Assembly (NCBI GenBank): GCA_021325255.1
Contig: JAJPHP010000026.1
Coordinates: forward strand, 1-64,000
DNA from: Nitrososphaerota archaeon
Lineage (GTDB): Archaea > Thermoproteota > Nitrososphaeria > Nitrososphaerales > CADDZS01
Reading direction: 5' to 3'
DNA length: 64,000 bases
Shown: positions 1 to 9,526 of the stretch, piece by piece
Layout: each line of letters starts with the position of its first letter
Numbering within the stretch: the first letter of the stretch is position 1
Notes under the pieces: generated by a model
Database searches by the model: none
The model's input: the letters and a program-made list of their open reading frames with translations, nothing else
Told to the model about the DNA's origin: nothing
Position numbers and translations under genes: made by a program

Positions 1-322
1 ATCCATCTACAACTCGTTCATTGTTGCGGCGATGTAAAAAAAGAAGCATTCAGAGAACACACAGAGGAAGGCATCAAAACATCATATTCGTGCAACAGAG
101 CACTTTTGTGGACGAATTGCCGAAGCTACGCGTCTTTTTTGAAAAGGGGTAAAGGGAAGGGAGGAAGAAAAGAAAGACATTGAATGTTTTTGGGATATCA
201 GCCTGTCACAACCTTGCGCACGTCTCTCATGGAACAGGGGGATTGCACAGTCCTCATCACCTCAGTGTAGAGTGCAGGGCCGTGTAGATTTTTGTCCCTT
301 TGTCCCCTCAGCGCGCTTGCTT
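1..322. other. No gene recognised
   Basis: I see no coding-like frame, RNA fold or repeat here. It lies downstream of the minus-strand response regulator gene and probably holds its 3' untranslated region. Confidence 0.4.
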
Positions 323-1072
323 TCAATCCTTGAGTGCTTCCGAGATTGTCTGTACAAGCTTTTGTGAAGAGACCGGTTTCAGGAGTACCGCCCGGAACAT
401 TGGCAGGTCCTCCTTTGGGACATCATAGGCAGTTACCATTACGATTTTCAGATTCGGTAAAATGTGTTTGATTTCCTTTGACGCCTTTATGCCGTCCATG
501 ACGGGCATGCGCTGATCTATGATGAGAAGGTCAACATCTCTCTCCCGCTCTAACGTATGAACCGCCGCGAGCCCATCCGGCGCGGTATGCGAAACTACGA
601 AACCAGCGTTTTCAAGGATCAATGAGAAAAGACGCCTAATATCGGGTTCGTCATCTACTATCATAATGTGCTTCTGGTGCTGCCCGACGCCTGGATCTCT
701 CGGCCTAGTAAAGGAGCCTGAACTGCGTTCCTCACCGGTGTCTTTATGCTTCTTATCCGGCTTCCGTTCGGGTTCATCACTTGCCTCTTCATTGTACAAG
801 CGTGGAATCGCCGGCGGACGACTTCGAGATCTTGACGGCAATGAACGAAAGTTAGAAACAAGAGTTAGGCTGGATCCAGGGATTGACGATGACGGCATTC
901 CGGCAGAACAAGAAAATGATGATCGCGTAGATGCTGTAAAAGTGTAAGCAGCGTCATCGGTTGTCCTCGCGGGTTGTTGAATCCTCTGTCTGGCCAGTTC
1001 TGCCATCTCATGTTCAGATAGGACGACAATCCACAAGGACGAATCTTTCGGATTGCATTCCCGGAATACCAT
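323..1072 (-). CDS. Response regulator receiver-domain protein
   Basis: The C-terminal part, about residues 136-249, is a CheY-like receiver domain. It has the acidic pair D140-D141 (IMIVDDEPD), the phospho-acceptor D186 (LLIIDQRMPVMDG), the switch Thr in MVTAYD and the conserved Lys in LLKPVSS. There is no DNA-binding output domain after it. Residues 1-30 look like a folded segment and are joined by a Ser/Arg-rich, low-complexity linker of about 100 residues, so a start just ahead of the receiver domain cannot be excluded. The gene follows a histidine kinase on the same strand by about 120 bases and probably receives phosphate from it. Output is likely by protein-protein contact (inference). 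Confidence 0.8.
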   Translation of the reverse strand: MVFRECNPKDSSLWIVVLSEHEMAELARQRIQQPARTTDDAAYTFTASTRSSFSCSAGMPSSSIPGSSLTLVSNFRSLPSRSRSRPPAIPRLYNEEASDEPERKPDKKHKDTGEERSSGSFTRPRDPGVGQHQKHIMIVDDEPDIRRLFSLILENAGFVVSHTAPDGLAAVHTLERERDVDLLIIDQRMPVMDGIKASKEIKHILPNLKIVMVTAYDVPKEDLPMFRAVLLKPVSSQKLVQTISEALKD

Positions 1073-1192
1073 GAAAATAAGGATTTTACTGGACTCGCGC
1101 CCTCTCCACGGGAATCAGCTGTGGCAGTCACTTACGATGGGCCAAAATGTGCCCTGAATTGCAAATCTGATACTGGAGTGGAAGCCTCAAGT

Positions 1193-3472
1193 TCAATTGG
1201 CCGTTGCTTTCAGCAGCCAGATATTTACTACAGTGCCCTCTGCGCCAGGTTTGTTTGAGATACTCACTCCTCCCTTGTACCTGTCGACGACCAGCGCATG
1301 GACTATGGATAGTCCCAGCCCGCTACCCCTGGCCCCAACAAGGTACCTGTTGAAAAGGATCGACCTCAATTCTTCCGGTATCCCGCGGCCTTTGTCGGTA
1401 ATGGAGACCTTGACGTATTTGTTACCTGGTCTCTGTTTCATCAGTTCTGATACGTTCTGCCGATCGTCGTTCAGCGGCTCCTGACCCGCAACCAAGACAC
1501 TTCCTTCCTCTATCTTCTCCTCCCCTGGCTGGTTATTCTCACTAACCCGAAGCTCGATGTCGACGAAATTTGAATTGGTGTATTTTACCGAATTTGAAAA
1601 GATGTTGGAAAAGACTTCGCTCAGAAGATCGTCCGCAAGAACAGTTACTTCTTCAAAATCGTGAACAGCCCTAACCTCCCCGTTCGATGACTTGGTGAAC
1701 TTTGCCACGTTGATTTGCTTCTTTGGAAATGCCTCTCTGATGAGGTCGATCGAGGCATCTAGAAACGAGTTGAGATCCACGGGGCGAAGTTTCGGATTTT
1801 CCTCAGAGACTATTCTGCCCAGACTCTTTGCCCTATCCACGAGCATCGTAGAACCGTCGATAGAGGCAAGGAGTGATTCGGCGAGCTCTTCGAGCGACCT
1901 GTTCCCCTGCGCTTCCTCCTTCATCAATTCCGCCGTTAGGCGAGAGACTTGGTTGTAGTTCCTTATATCGTGTGTAAGTATGTCCTGCAAAAGCTGTGCC
2001 TGCCGCCTCGCCTTAACCTCCCTCTCTCTTGTGAGCATTTCGCGCCTACGCAGTTCGCTCTCTCTCCAGAGAGCCTCAAAGACCGAGACCATCCCAGCGA
2101 TGGTCTGACTATTCGCAATATAGATGTTGGAGATGAATGCTTCTTCCCAACTGGGTGCCGTTGCATCAACGTACTGAGTGATGAGCATTTTACTTCTGTC
2201 GTAGATGGCAATGCCCACATTCATCGGCTCCGCGCTTCTCCATTCGACATCCCTCAATAGTTCTGCGGCGCTATCGGACGGATCTATTGGGGCAAGTACC
2301 CTTATCTGAAATCCTCTTTGTTTCGCCGCTTTGATGAGTTCACCGTAAATTTCGAGGTTGCGCCTTATCGTTTTGTCCGACGCCAGGATGATGAGAACTT
2401 CCCTTTTCGTCTCAGCGATGAGAGTCTCCGCGAGTAGAGCGGATTCCGCAACATTCTTGATTACCCTGGTTTCTCCGAGCTCGACAATTCCTTCCTCTAT
2501 CTGCCTAATCCTTTGCTCGGCTGTAATTGCTGTCGCCCATAGCATCTCGAAAATCTGCACGGCTTGAGAGACTACATCGGGGTTGTTGCTCCATATCACT
2601 TCGGATGGGAGTCCGCTCTGTGCTCGCGAGTCCTCCATGGAGTCTGGGCTCGAGCTAAGGTATTCGTCCTTGGAGACGGCGAAAGAGATCCTGTTTCTGT
2701 CAATGTGCCGAATCTCCACCCCGAGTTCCAGCTGCTTCTTTACGTATTGTAGGTTGCTCTCTTGGATGTCTGTTATCAGTAGCGCTCTGAAATGTGGATT
2801 TCTTTCTTTGAGCTCTCTAAACAGACTTTGCGATTGTTCGGGTTCCTGTGGGGTCTTCATATCCGTAACTGCAAAGATGAAAGAATCGTGATGGCTATCC
2901 CTGGGCGCCGCGGCTCTTCGTATGAAGGAATCGATCGTTCGCGCAATGGAATCCTTAGAGGAGATGATCTTTGTCTCTACAGGTACGACTCCTTCTTCCA
3001 ACTCCCTGATTCTTTGGATGGCTGGAATGGCCTTCTGCCAGAGAACGTCGAAAAGATACTGGTGCAGCTCAACAATGGTTTTTACGTTACTCAGGACCGT
3101 CTCGGTTAGGATACTTGCTTCCTTGAGCGGGGCAAAGGCGTAATACAATTTTTCCGTGACGGCAAAGTTTCCCTTGACTCCGTCTATGTGTCGTAGCTCC
3201 ACATGTTTCATCAGTTGTTTACAGGATGGTAAATTCTCTCTCGTGATTTCTGTGATAAACCGCGCCCTTACGTGCCTCTTTCTTACTGCTTCAATTATTG
3301 CATCCTTGATTTTTTCAAGTTGCACCAAGGCAACCGTGCCGTAGGCATCATCGCAGATGTCAAGCTTCGAGTTTGCGGTGGAAATGGCTCGAAGTCGAAC
3401 AGAGGTCGTCGCATCGACGCCCTTAAAGACTTTGGTTGCTTGGGTGTCGTCCGTTCGCTGATTCTTTTCCAA
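1193..3472 (-). CDS. Sensor histidine kinase with three tandem N-terminal sensor repeats
   Basis: The C-terminal half is a histidine kinase: H-box at H501 (THDIRNYNQ), N-box around residues 605-620 (FSNIFSNSVKYTN), G1 DKGRGIP and G2 GARGSGLGLS. Residues 1-475 contain three related units of 120-170 residues. Each ends in a similar helix: FDVLWQKAIPAIQRI near 141, FEMLWATAITAEQRI near 308, FEALWRESELRRRE near 465. The first two are followed by ELEEG or QIEEG. No membrane segment is visible, so this is probably a cytosolic sensor. Such repeats resemble those of kinases expanded in soil Thaumarchaeota (family knowledge). The ligand is unknown. The start is TTG. The response regulator lies directly downstream. 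Confidence 0.85.
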   Translation of the reverse strand: MEKNQRTDDTQATKVFKGVDATTSVRLRAISTANSKLDICDDAYGTVALVQLEKIKDAIIEAVRKRHVRARFITEITRENLPSCKQLMKHVELRHIDGVKGNFAVTEKLYYAFAPLKEASILTETVLSNVKTIVELHQYLFDVLWQKAIPAIQRIRELEEGVVPVETKIISSKDSIARTIDSFIRRAAAPRDSHHDSFIFAVTDMKTPQEPEQSQSLFRELKERNPHFRALLITDIQESNLQYVKKQLELGVEIRHIDRNRISFAVSKDEYLSSSPDSMEDSRAQSGLPSEVIWSNNPDVVSQAVQIFEMLWATAITAEQRIRQIEEGIVELGETRVIKNVAESALLAETLIAETKREVLIILASDKTIRRNLEIYGELIKAAKQRGFQIRVLAPIDPSDSAAELLRDVEWRSAEPMNVGIAIYDRSKMLITQYVDATAPSWEEAFISNIYIANSQTIAGMVSVFEALWRESELRRREMLTREREVKARRQAQLLQDILTHDIRNYNQVSRLTAELMKEEAQGNRSLEELAESLLASIDGSTMLVDRAKSLGRIVSEENPKLRPVDLNSFLDASIDLIREAFPKKQINVAKFTKSSNGEVRAVHDFEEVTVLADDLLSEVFSNIFSNSVKYTNSNFVDIELRVSENNQPGEEKIEEGSVLVAGQEPLNDDRQNVSELMKQRPGNKYVKVSITDKGRGIPEELRSILFNRYLVGARGSGLGLSIVHALVVDRYKGGVSISNKPGAEGTVVNIWLLKATAN

Positions 3473-4569
3473 TTTCTGATCCCAATTGACGCGTTGCGTA
3501 GTGTGGTTTACTGGATGGTGGGGCGATAGCTTTCTTTGTACTCATTAAAAGAATAATGTTTCGCTCGTCTCGGTCGGAAGAGGCTACAATATCACGCTAG
3601 CTACGTATTTGCAGAACCAGTGTTTTTCTCGGGAAAAAGACGTGCTATTATAGTCAAATAGAGAAATATTCTATTCGTTTCGTCTACGGTCAGCTGAAGC
3701 AGGCTCGATCGTTCTTCCCGGAATCATTCAGTTGGAAATTTTCGCACCCTCACGATCGCTCGAGAAAATTCTCTTGGTCATCACTTGAAATTACGATATG
3801 GAAAATGAGCGCATCTCCAAAAAGAAAAATGAAATGGATACTATTTGTCAAAGAAATAAAGTGAGATCCCGCAGCAGCAATTCCCGAATAATGAAATGAC
3901 CTTTTCGGAGTACTCGTGAGAAAAACAAAATCAAGAGGCAGACGCCAAAATGCAATTGAGTAGAGTTTTTCTCTCCTAAACCGATTCCTCAGTCGCTCAT
4001 GCCTCTACATATTCTAGGCAAAATGTCTTTTTTGCTTCCCACTAGCGACTCGTCGGAGAGAGTTCGCTTAAACTAAAGATTCAACATTTGAGACTTTTTC
4101 CAAGGAACGAAATATTGGGTTTTCTTTCTTTGCCTGCCTGAAACTCATAAAGTGTGATCAAGGTGTGGGCTTAGCGAGACTCCCTTTCTCGCAGGATACT
4201 TTACAACTATGAAATCTGTCAATTCCTAAGAGTATGCAAGTCTAATGCCGGCAGTAAAGGTGCGTGCAGGCTTCAAAGTGGCCTAAGGCCAGCACGACAT
4301 CATTGCATGTGGGCAAGGGAATAAGATAATCAAGAGGAGAAAAAGGCCCGGGATTCGCCTGTAAAGCGCTTCGAATTGAGAAACCGGCAAAGGTCGCCCC
4401 CAAAAGCTGTTGTGATATTATAAAAACATAGAGAGATGAGAGGAACATCTTCGAAGGCCTCAATTCTAATTGCGGACTGATACTGTAGAGATTTGGGAAA
4501 CTTTTCGGAAAGAGAATAAATGAAATCTAATTCGACACTCTATTCCTCAGAGGTAGTGCTCTTAAAATA
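3473..4569. other. Long intergenic region, no gene recognised
   Basis: About 1.1 kb, A/T-richer than its surroundings. Short open frames here are not coding-like. It must hold the promoter of the minus-strand kinase; a T/A-rich element around 3545-3560 is a candidate TATA box. I see no RNA fold or repeat that I can support. Confidence 0.35.
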
Positions 4570-4746
4570 ATGACAATTTCACGCGCGCCCTTGAAACTTG
4601 GCGATACCGTCTATCATAAGGAGATGCATGTCCGAGCAAGAGTGCTTGGTAGATTGAAGCAATGGGTCATCCTTGAGATTGAAGGGACTCACGAAAAACT
4701 GCGGGCATTGCGTGGAGATTTGAAACTCGTTCACACGAAGATGTGA
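4570..4746 (+). CDS. Small SH3/KOW-like beta-barrel protein (58 aa)
   Basis: ATG at 4570, TGA at 4744. The 58-residue product reads like a small beta-barrel: LKLGDTVYHKEMHVRARVLG, then WVILEIEGTHEKLRALRGDLKLV. The pattern is 'GD.V.h...h..rV.G ... vlEhEG ... l..ddL.LV', as in small SH3-like or KOW-like domains. It sits in an otherwise gene-free stretch, and the overlapping minus-strand frame does not look coding. No strong Shine-Dalgarno is seen; an A/T-rich element immediately precedes the start. Function is unknown, possibly RNA or protein binding. Confidence 0.5.
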   Translation: MTISRAPLKLGDTVYHKEMHVRARVLGRLKQWVILEIEGTHEKLRALRGDLKLVHTKM

Positions 4747-4827
4747 GCTAATCAGAGGAACAAAATACACTTCACAAACTGCCAAAGAATGAGAGCGATA
4801 GCCACTTTTTCCGAAGATCCAGCCGCT

Positions 4828-6156
4828 TCATTCTTCCGCAAGGCCCACCCTATATTTTCCGTACCCAAGGCCGAACACTTGAATGTTTGCAGATGCCTTG
4901 TCTCCCCTCAGGATGCCTCTGCCGTCAATTACTTTCAATTGCGTACTTCGACTTAAGCTGCCCCATTCAAAATTCTTGTATTGTTGATGATCCGTCGCAA
5001 TCACCGCGATGTCTGCCCATTCCAGCGTCCCCTTCAAGTCTCCTGTCAGGCGATTTCCAAGTACCGAGTCATTCGAAATCAGAGGATCGTGAACCCTTAC
5101 GTTCGTCATGCCTTCTCTTGCAAGATTGTCCACGATTCTATAAGTTACTGAGAGTCGGCTATCCGCGATCCCTCCTCTGAAGGCGAGCCCGAGAATCGCT
5201 ATCTTGGTTTTCTCATTCGCCCCGAAATTACCTTTCAGCGACCTAGCAAGCCAAAGCGACATTGAGTCGTTTATTCTTCTGGAATCACCGATCAGGCCGG
5301 TCTTTGTGTTGCGCGCCGAATGCCTGACAAAGATCGGATAGACAGGAATGCAAGCTCCGCCGACGCCGAAACCTGGGAGGTGCAGGTTGCAGTACGGTTG
5401 TGAGTTCGCAGCTTCTCTCAACGTGAAATAATCAACGCCTAGTTCATCGCAAACTAACGCGAGTTCGTTGGCGAGAGCAATGTTCACATCTCGATAAACT
5501 CCTTCGGCGAGCTTTTCCAGCTCTGCAGCTTCGAGCGAAGGTATCCTGATGACGCCTCTCCGCGCTACCCGCCGGTAAATCTGTTCGCCTCGATTCAAGC
5601 TTGGGTCGTTTATTGCCGAAACAACGGCTGGGTAGTTCTCCTCGATATCTTTCACTGCCCTGCCAACCAGGATCCTCTCCGGGCTGTAAATGAGATCAAA
5701 ATCCAAGCCAGCTTTGAGGTTATCCTGGCTTTCCCTCTCTAAGACTCCGGCGACAACCTTTCTAGTGGTACCTGGAGGAACGGAAGGGCATATCACAACC
5801 GCATCCTTGCGCTTCAGCCCTTTCGCTATGGTTGAGCACGCGCTCTCAAGAGCAGAGAGATCCGCGGAGTTGTTGTTATTCTGAAGGTAAACCGGCACGC
5901 ATACGAACTTCACATCAGATCGCCGTGATACCGCCACTCCATCAGTAGACAGATCGAGCTTTCCCGACCTCACGCCTTCGCGCAGGGCGCCTTCAACATC
6001 TGGGTCGGCCTCAGAGGCCTTTGACCCCTTCTTGATAGACTCTAACCTCTCACTTGAGATGTCGTATCCAATTACATTGGCTCCAGATCTCAACCATACA
6101 GCCGCGATTGAGGAGCCGACAAACCCAAGACCAAAAACTCCGATGACTTCCTGCAT
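4828..6156 (-). CDS. UDP-glucose/UDP-ManNAc-type nucleotide-sugar dehydrogenase
   Basis: NAD-dependent four-electron oxidation of a nucleotide sugar to the uronic acid, for surface glycans or protein glycosylation. The N-terminal Rossmann motif is GVFGLGFVGSSIA, the active-site Cys lies in GFGVGGACIPVYP (C269 with this start), and the central and C-terminal domains are full length. The presence of GGACIPVYP resembles the WecC-like branch (UDP-N-acetylmannosamine dehydrogenase), but the substrate cannot be fixed from sequence. A TATA-like element at 6206-6220 lies only 5 bases ahead of an upstream in-frame ATG at 6201, so transcription should begin downstream of it; I therefore chose the ATG at 6156. 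It stands alone, without other sugar genes nearby. Confidence 0.88.
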   Translation of the reverse strand: MQEVIGVFGLGFVGSSIAAVWLRSGANVIGYDISSERLESIKKGSKASEADPDVEGALREGVRSGKLDLSTDGVAVSRRSDVKFVCVPVYLQNNNNSADLSALESACSTIAKGLKRKDAVVICPSVPPGTTRKVVAGVLERESQDNLKAGLDFDLIYSPERILVGRAVKDIEENYPAVVSAINDPSLNRGEQIYRRVARRGVIRIPSLEAAELEKLAEGVYRDVNIALANELALVCDELGVDYFTLREAANSQPYCNLHLPGFGVGGACIPVYPIFVRHSARNTKTGLIGDSRRINDSMSLWLARSLKGNFGANEKTKIAILGLAFRGGIADSRLSVTYRIVDNLAREGMTNVRVHDPLISNDSVLGNRLTGDLKGTLEWADIAVIATDHQQYKNFEWGSLSRSTQLKVIDGRGILRGDKASANIQVFGLGYGKYRVGLAEE

Positions 6157-6201
6157 TGGAGCCTTCTGCTGATTTTGCACAAACGAAGATTGCCGTCGCA
6201 T

Positions 6202-6625
6202 CGACTTTAAGTATTTTTAACCGCCCGGACCAGAAAATCACACCTCCTCTTTACTTCTCACATCTCTCAATTTCTCTTGTGATTTTCATCTTACTCTAGC
6301 GACACTCGTACAAGTTTTCTTTTTCTGCCTCGCCCAGCTCGGCCTTCCAATCCTTTTGCATGAGATATACAATGCACCTCAGTTTAATTCATCTTACTCT
6401 TCCTAGAAGAGAGAAAAAGAATCCAATGACTTAACCGCATTCGGATCCGAAACATGACACCTATTTCCACTATAGTGTTGTGAAATATCGCATGCTTTCC
6501 GTGGTATCTGAAATTAGTATCCGGTCTCCCTAATCTTCTTCTTCACTTGCGGTGACGGGAAAATCGAATTCCCGATTTTACAGAGGATTCTGGAAAAAGT
6601 CTTCGTTACATTTGAAAGGTTAGAG
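6202..6625. promoter_or_regulatory. Divergent intergenic region with TATA-like element
   Basis: Contains the minus-strand TATA-like box at 6206-6220 for the nucleotide-sugar dehydrogenase. For the plus-strand gene there is a purine-rich GAAAGGTTAGAG just ahead of the ATG at 6626. No gene is seen in the interval. Confidence 0.5.
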
Positions 6626-6964
6626 ATGTGGAAATCCTTGCAACGCCCTCAGGAACAAAACAGTCAGCGCATGACCGTCGTTTGCTGCACAGTTGGTTTT
6701 CCTCTGTGCCTTGAAAGTGCACTTTTAGAGATCTTTGACGATGACACTAGACAGGCTCTCAAACTAGCACTTCTTCCCCACGAGGCTCCTCGCATCTCGT
6801 CAATAAGAGAGCTCGCCTCAATGTACGAGAGATTCAGTGAGGCGTTTGGCTCAAAATTGGGTGCGAGAGCGCTGCACGTGCTCAGCCTCTGGTCGACCGG
6901 AAAGATGGAATCCCTGCCGTGCCAGTCATGTCCGGTCTATCAAAGGCAGATGTCGATGAGGTAG
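6626..6964 (+). CDS. Hypothetical protein with C-terminal CxxC motif
   Basis: 112 residues, no family recognised. It has a helical middle (DDDTRQALKLALLPHE, SSIRELASMYERFSEAFG) and ends with LPCQSCPVYQ, a CxxC pair. AAGGTTAG lies 5-12 bases ahead of the ATG and could act as a ribosome binding site. A second in-frame ATG (residue 16, MTVVCC) is an alternative start. Codon use looks ordinary. It may be a lineage-specific protein; a redox or metal role for the CxxC is only a guess. Confidence 0.5.
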   Translation: MWKSLQRPQEQNSQRMTVVCCTVGFPLCLESALLEIFDDDTRQALKLALLPHEAPRISSIRELASMYERFSEAFGSKLGARALHVLSLWSTGKMESLPCQSCPVYQRQMSMR

Positions 6965-7137
6965 GAACGCAGGCGACATTTTAACCTACAATTGGTGAGA
7001 AATTTCGTAATGGAAGAATGCGGAGAGAAAGAGCTCACACCCTCTCTTTAGAAAAGTTTCAGGATTGCAAATTTGCGGAGTTTATGCAAACAGAGAAATA
7101 GCGCCAGTAATTTGGCTAAATCAAAACACGCAGTGAA

Positions 7138-7488
7138 ATGAGCCAATCAGATTTCGACAGGGAAATTTTGGAACGCTTGGGATACTGTATCGACTCTGCC
7201 CTTGGGTTTTTCGGAACCAATGTGAAGAAGGCTGTCTACTGGGACTTTGAAACTGAATATGGCATGTCCAAGGACAAGATCCCTCTTCATATCTCGGAAT
7301 TTGTGAGCCTACTCAGGGGGATGTTCGGGCCTCAGGCTTCTCTCCTCGTTGAGCGCAAGATAATGAGGGAGATAATTTCAGAGTTCCAACTATCGCCGAA
7401 GAATTACCCCACCATAGATCTTCCCCGCCTCGTGAATGAATTGCTGAATTTGAACAATGATATTCCTGACCGGGCAGAAACAAAGTAA
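7138..7488 (+). CDS. Hypothetical small archaeal protein
   Basis: 116 residues, predicted mostly helical. It starts MSQSDFDREILERLGYCIDS and contains VYWDFETEYGMSKDKIP and SEFVSLLRGMFGPQASLLVERKIMREI. The acidic, amphipathic composition and clear ATG support a real gene. It resembles a group of short archaeal proteins of unknown function that carry a 'h.yWh.e.e.gh..d.I' pattern; I cannot name the family with certainty. No operon partner. Confidence 0.65.
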   Translation: MSQSDFDREILERLGYCIDSALGFFGTNVKKAVYWDFETEYGMSKDKIPLHISEFVSLLRGMFGPQASLLVERKIMREIISEFQLSPKNYPTIDLPRLVNELLNLNNDIPDRAETK

Positions 7489-7739
7489 TCGCTTTGAAGC
7501 GAATTAAGTTGATGTAAAAGAAAACCCCAGCAACTCGGCAAATGAAGCGCTGATACTGCCGAATGATCCACGCGTTTTGATTTGCTTTTCTCTGTGTAAA
7601 GATAGGTATGCAAAACAACCACTCAAGATTGGAAAGCGCTACATATCGGCCTTCGATACGTCTTCCCAGATGCTTATCCTGAATCCCTTAACCAATTATA
7701 GAGATTCGCGCCCATTTTCTGATACGAAGCACTGAACCC

Positions 7740-7943
7740 ATGGCATACACTGGCAACAATCTCTTCGAGCAGGATGAGGAAGACAAGGTAGGAAACAAGA
7801 TTCGGCAACTGCGGGGCTTCGTTTGCTGCTACCGATGCGGTGAGCTTACCAGATCATGGGTGCTTGAAGGTAAAAAATTCCGCTGCTCCCCGGATTGCAA
7901 TATTTCTTCAAAGGCTAAGCGAGGATACGGAAGAGAGTGGTAG
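7740..7943 (+). CDS. Small four-cysteine protein, probable zinc-binding
   Basis: 67 residues with CCYRCGELTRSWVLEG followed by FRCSPDC, that is CxxC plus CxxxC separated by about 15 residues, which suggests a zinc knuckle. The N-terminus is acidic and the C-terminus basic (SSKAKRGYGREW). A TATA-like AATTATAGAG lies at 7693-7702, giving a short leader. No named family recognised. It lies convergent with the rhomboid gene. Confidence 0.55.
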   Translation: MAYTGNNLFEQDEEDKVGNKIRQLRGFVCCYRCGELTRSWVLEGKKFRCSPDCNISSKAKRGYGREW

Positions 7944-8016
7944 GAGAAGGCCGCCTCTTTTCCAAAGTCTCCCGGGGGTCCAATAGCTTACCTCTCTTCA
8001 GCCCCAAAGCGCGATT

Positions 8017-8970
8017 TCAAAAGAAATATCTTCCGCTACTCCCGCCTCGACCTATGAGGTATCCTATGATGAGCCCCACGACCACCCCGCCGAGATGAGC
8101 AAACAGGTCCACCTGGCTGCCAATGCTGCTGTAAATGAAGATGAACACGAACCATACGAGCAGTGAAGGGTTGACTCTCCTGTTCCTTGCGTAATCTGCA
8201 GTGACCGCTCCACCAATTAATCCGAAGATTCCTCCCGAAGCGCCAAAGCTGATCAGCGCCGGACCGTAGAGGAGAGAGAGTACATTCCCTGCAACCCCTG
8301 TAATAATAAAGGTCAGGTAATACTGCCTCCTCGTGTACGTATTGGCGAACAGGCGATCGAGGAAGAGCACAGCAATCGCGTTGAACAGCACATCCAAAGC
8401 TCCGAGCGAATTAGGGTAGACAACTACCATCGATGTGAAAATTGGGACGATCCAGCCCTGTAGAACAAAGTAGTTGAATTGGACGAGATAGTCAGTCAGC
8501 GACGTCGGGGGAAGGTTCGGGAAGAGCGAAAATGGAACGAACGAGAATACGTAACCGAGCACAATCCCGAGGACGATAGCAATTGTCAGATTCCTGCCGG
8601 CCTCGGAGAAGTAAGAGAGAAACGAGGATCGCATTCTGCCACCCCCACCTCTCGAGGCGCGGCTGTAACCTCCACCCGATGAGCTCCAGTATCCTCCGGA
8701 GCTAGCGCCGGAAGGAACGACCCGTCGAACCGGACTGCTTCTACAAAGGTGATTTTCAGGCAGCCTGTGTTCGTTGCAAAAGTCTTGCCCGCAGTAATTG
8801 CAGCGGAAGTAGTACGCATCCTGGCCGACAAGTGGCTTTGAGCAAAAAGAGCACCTCTTCGCATTTGCAGGGAAGGGCTGTGGATTCGTAATCTTGGCGC
8901 CGCAGTTCGGGCAGAAGACGGAATCGGCCCGCACTTCTTCGCCGCAATTCTGGCAAATGATTGAACTCAA
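8017..8970 (-). CDS. Rhomboid intramembrane protease with zinc-ribbon and AN1-type zinc finger
   Basis: Domain order: zinc ribbon (C6, C9, C20, C23), AN1-type zinc finger (C40, C43, C57, C60, C65, H68, H74, C76), a Gly/Ser/Arg linker (about 80-115), then a six-helix rhomboid core (about 125-310). The catalytic Ser is S245 in FGASGG and the catalytic His is H292 in AHLGG, so it should be an active membrane serine protease that cleaves transmembrane substrates. The N-terminal fingers would lie on the cytosolic side and may recruit substrates (inference). The start is TTG. AN1 fingers in archaea are rare but known in rhomboid fusions. Confidence 0.9.
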   Translation of the reverse strand: MSSIICQNCGEEVRADSVFCPNCGAKITNPQPFPANAKRCSFCSKPLVGQDAYYFRCNYCGQDFCNEHRLPENHLCRSSPVRRVVPSGASSGGYWSSSGGGYSRASRGGGGRMRSSFLSYFSEAGRNLTIAIVLGIVLGYVFSFVPFSLFPNLPPTSLTDYLVQFNYFVLQGWIVPIFTSMVVVYPNSLGALDVLFNAIAVLFLDRLFANTYTRRQYYLTFIITGVAGNVLSLLYGPALISFGASGGIFGLIGGAVTADYARNRRVNPSLLVWFVFIFIYSSIGSQVDLFAHLGGVVVGLIIGYLIGRGGSSGRYFF

Positions 8971-9526
8971 GAAGGAGAGGTTCGCGATTCCAGTTGCGTA
9001 CGTTCTGCTATTATAGTAATACGGATAGGGCGAGAGAGGTAGAGGAAGAGGCTTCTCTCATGCTCTCTGTAAGCGATTTGATATCAGTACCGTTGCTTCG
9101 GCAATTAGATCGCGCATTGTTGGTACATTTGACTAGAAAATGAGAAGAAAATCAAATGTTCACTTTTCGGCCTGGACTGAAAGGCCCTCGACGTTGATTA
9201 AGAAATCCTTAATCTCCGAGTGTTTCTTACTAATGGGCTGAAAGATTGCGTCTTGCCAGCAGGGAGCTCGCTCGTCCTTCGTCCCTTGTATAGATGAACC
9301 GAAGTTGAGTACGTTTGCAAGGGTGGGTGGGCTCCCTCGTAAAAGAGAACAGAACTACCAGTGACGCTCGTGGCGTAAAACAATATTTCCAAGAGAAATG
9401 CATTCACTGAAACCGAGATGATGTATGCTTGCTCGGTAGATCTGCTTGCCAATTTGCAACCTTAAAGAAAGGCAATAGGGTGCAGAAAGCGAGAAGGGGC
9501 AAGCCGTCCCAAAAAAGCAACGAGCG
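8971..9526. other. Intergenic region, no gene recognised
   Basis: Between two minus-strand genes. Holds the rhomboid promoter; CTATTATAGTAATAC around 9007-9021 is a candidate TATA region. The short frames here are not coding-like. Confidence 0.35.

Noticed and set aside
9198..9452. Minus-strand open frame of 84 codons
   Set aside because: No family, irregular composition, no promoter-like element ahead; not listed as a gene.
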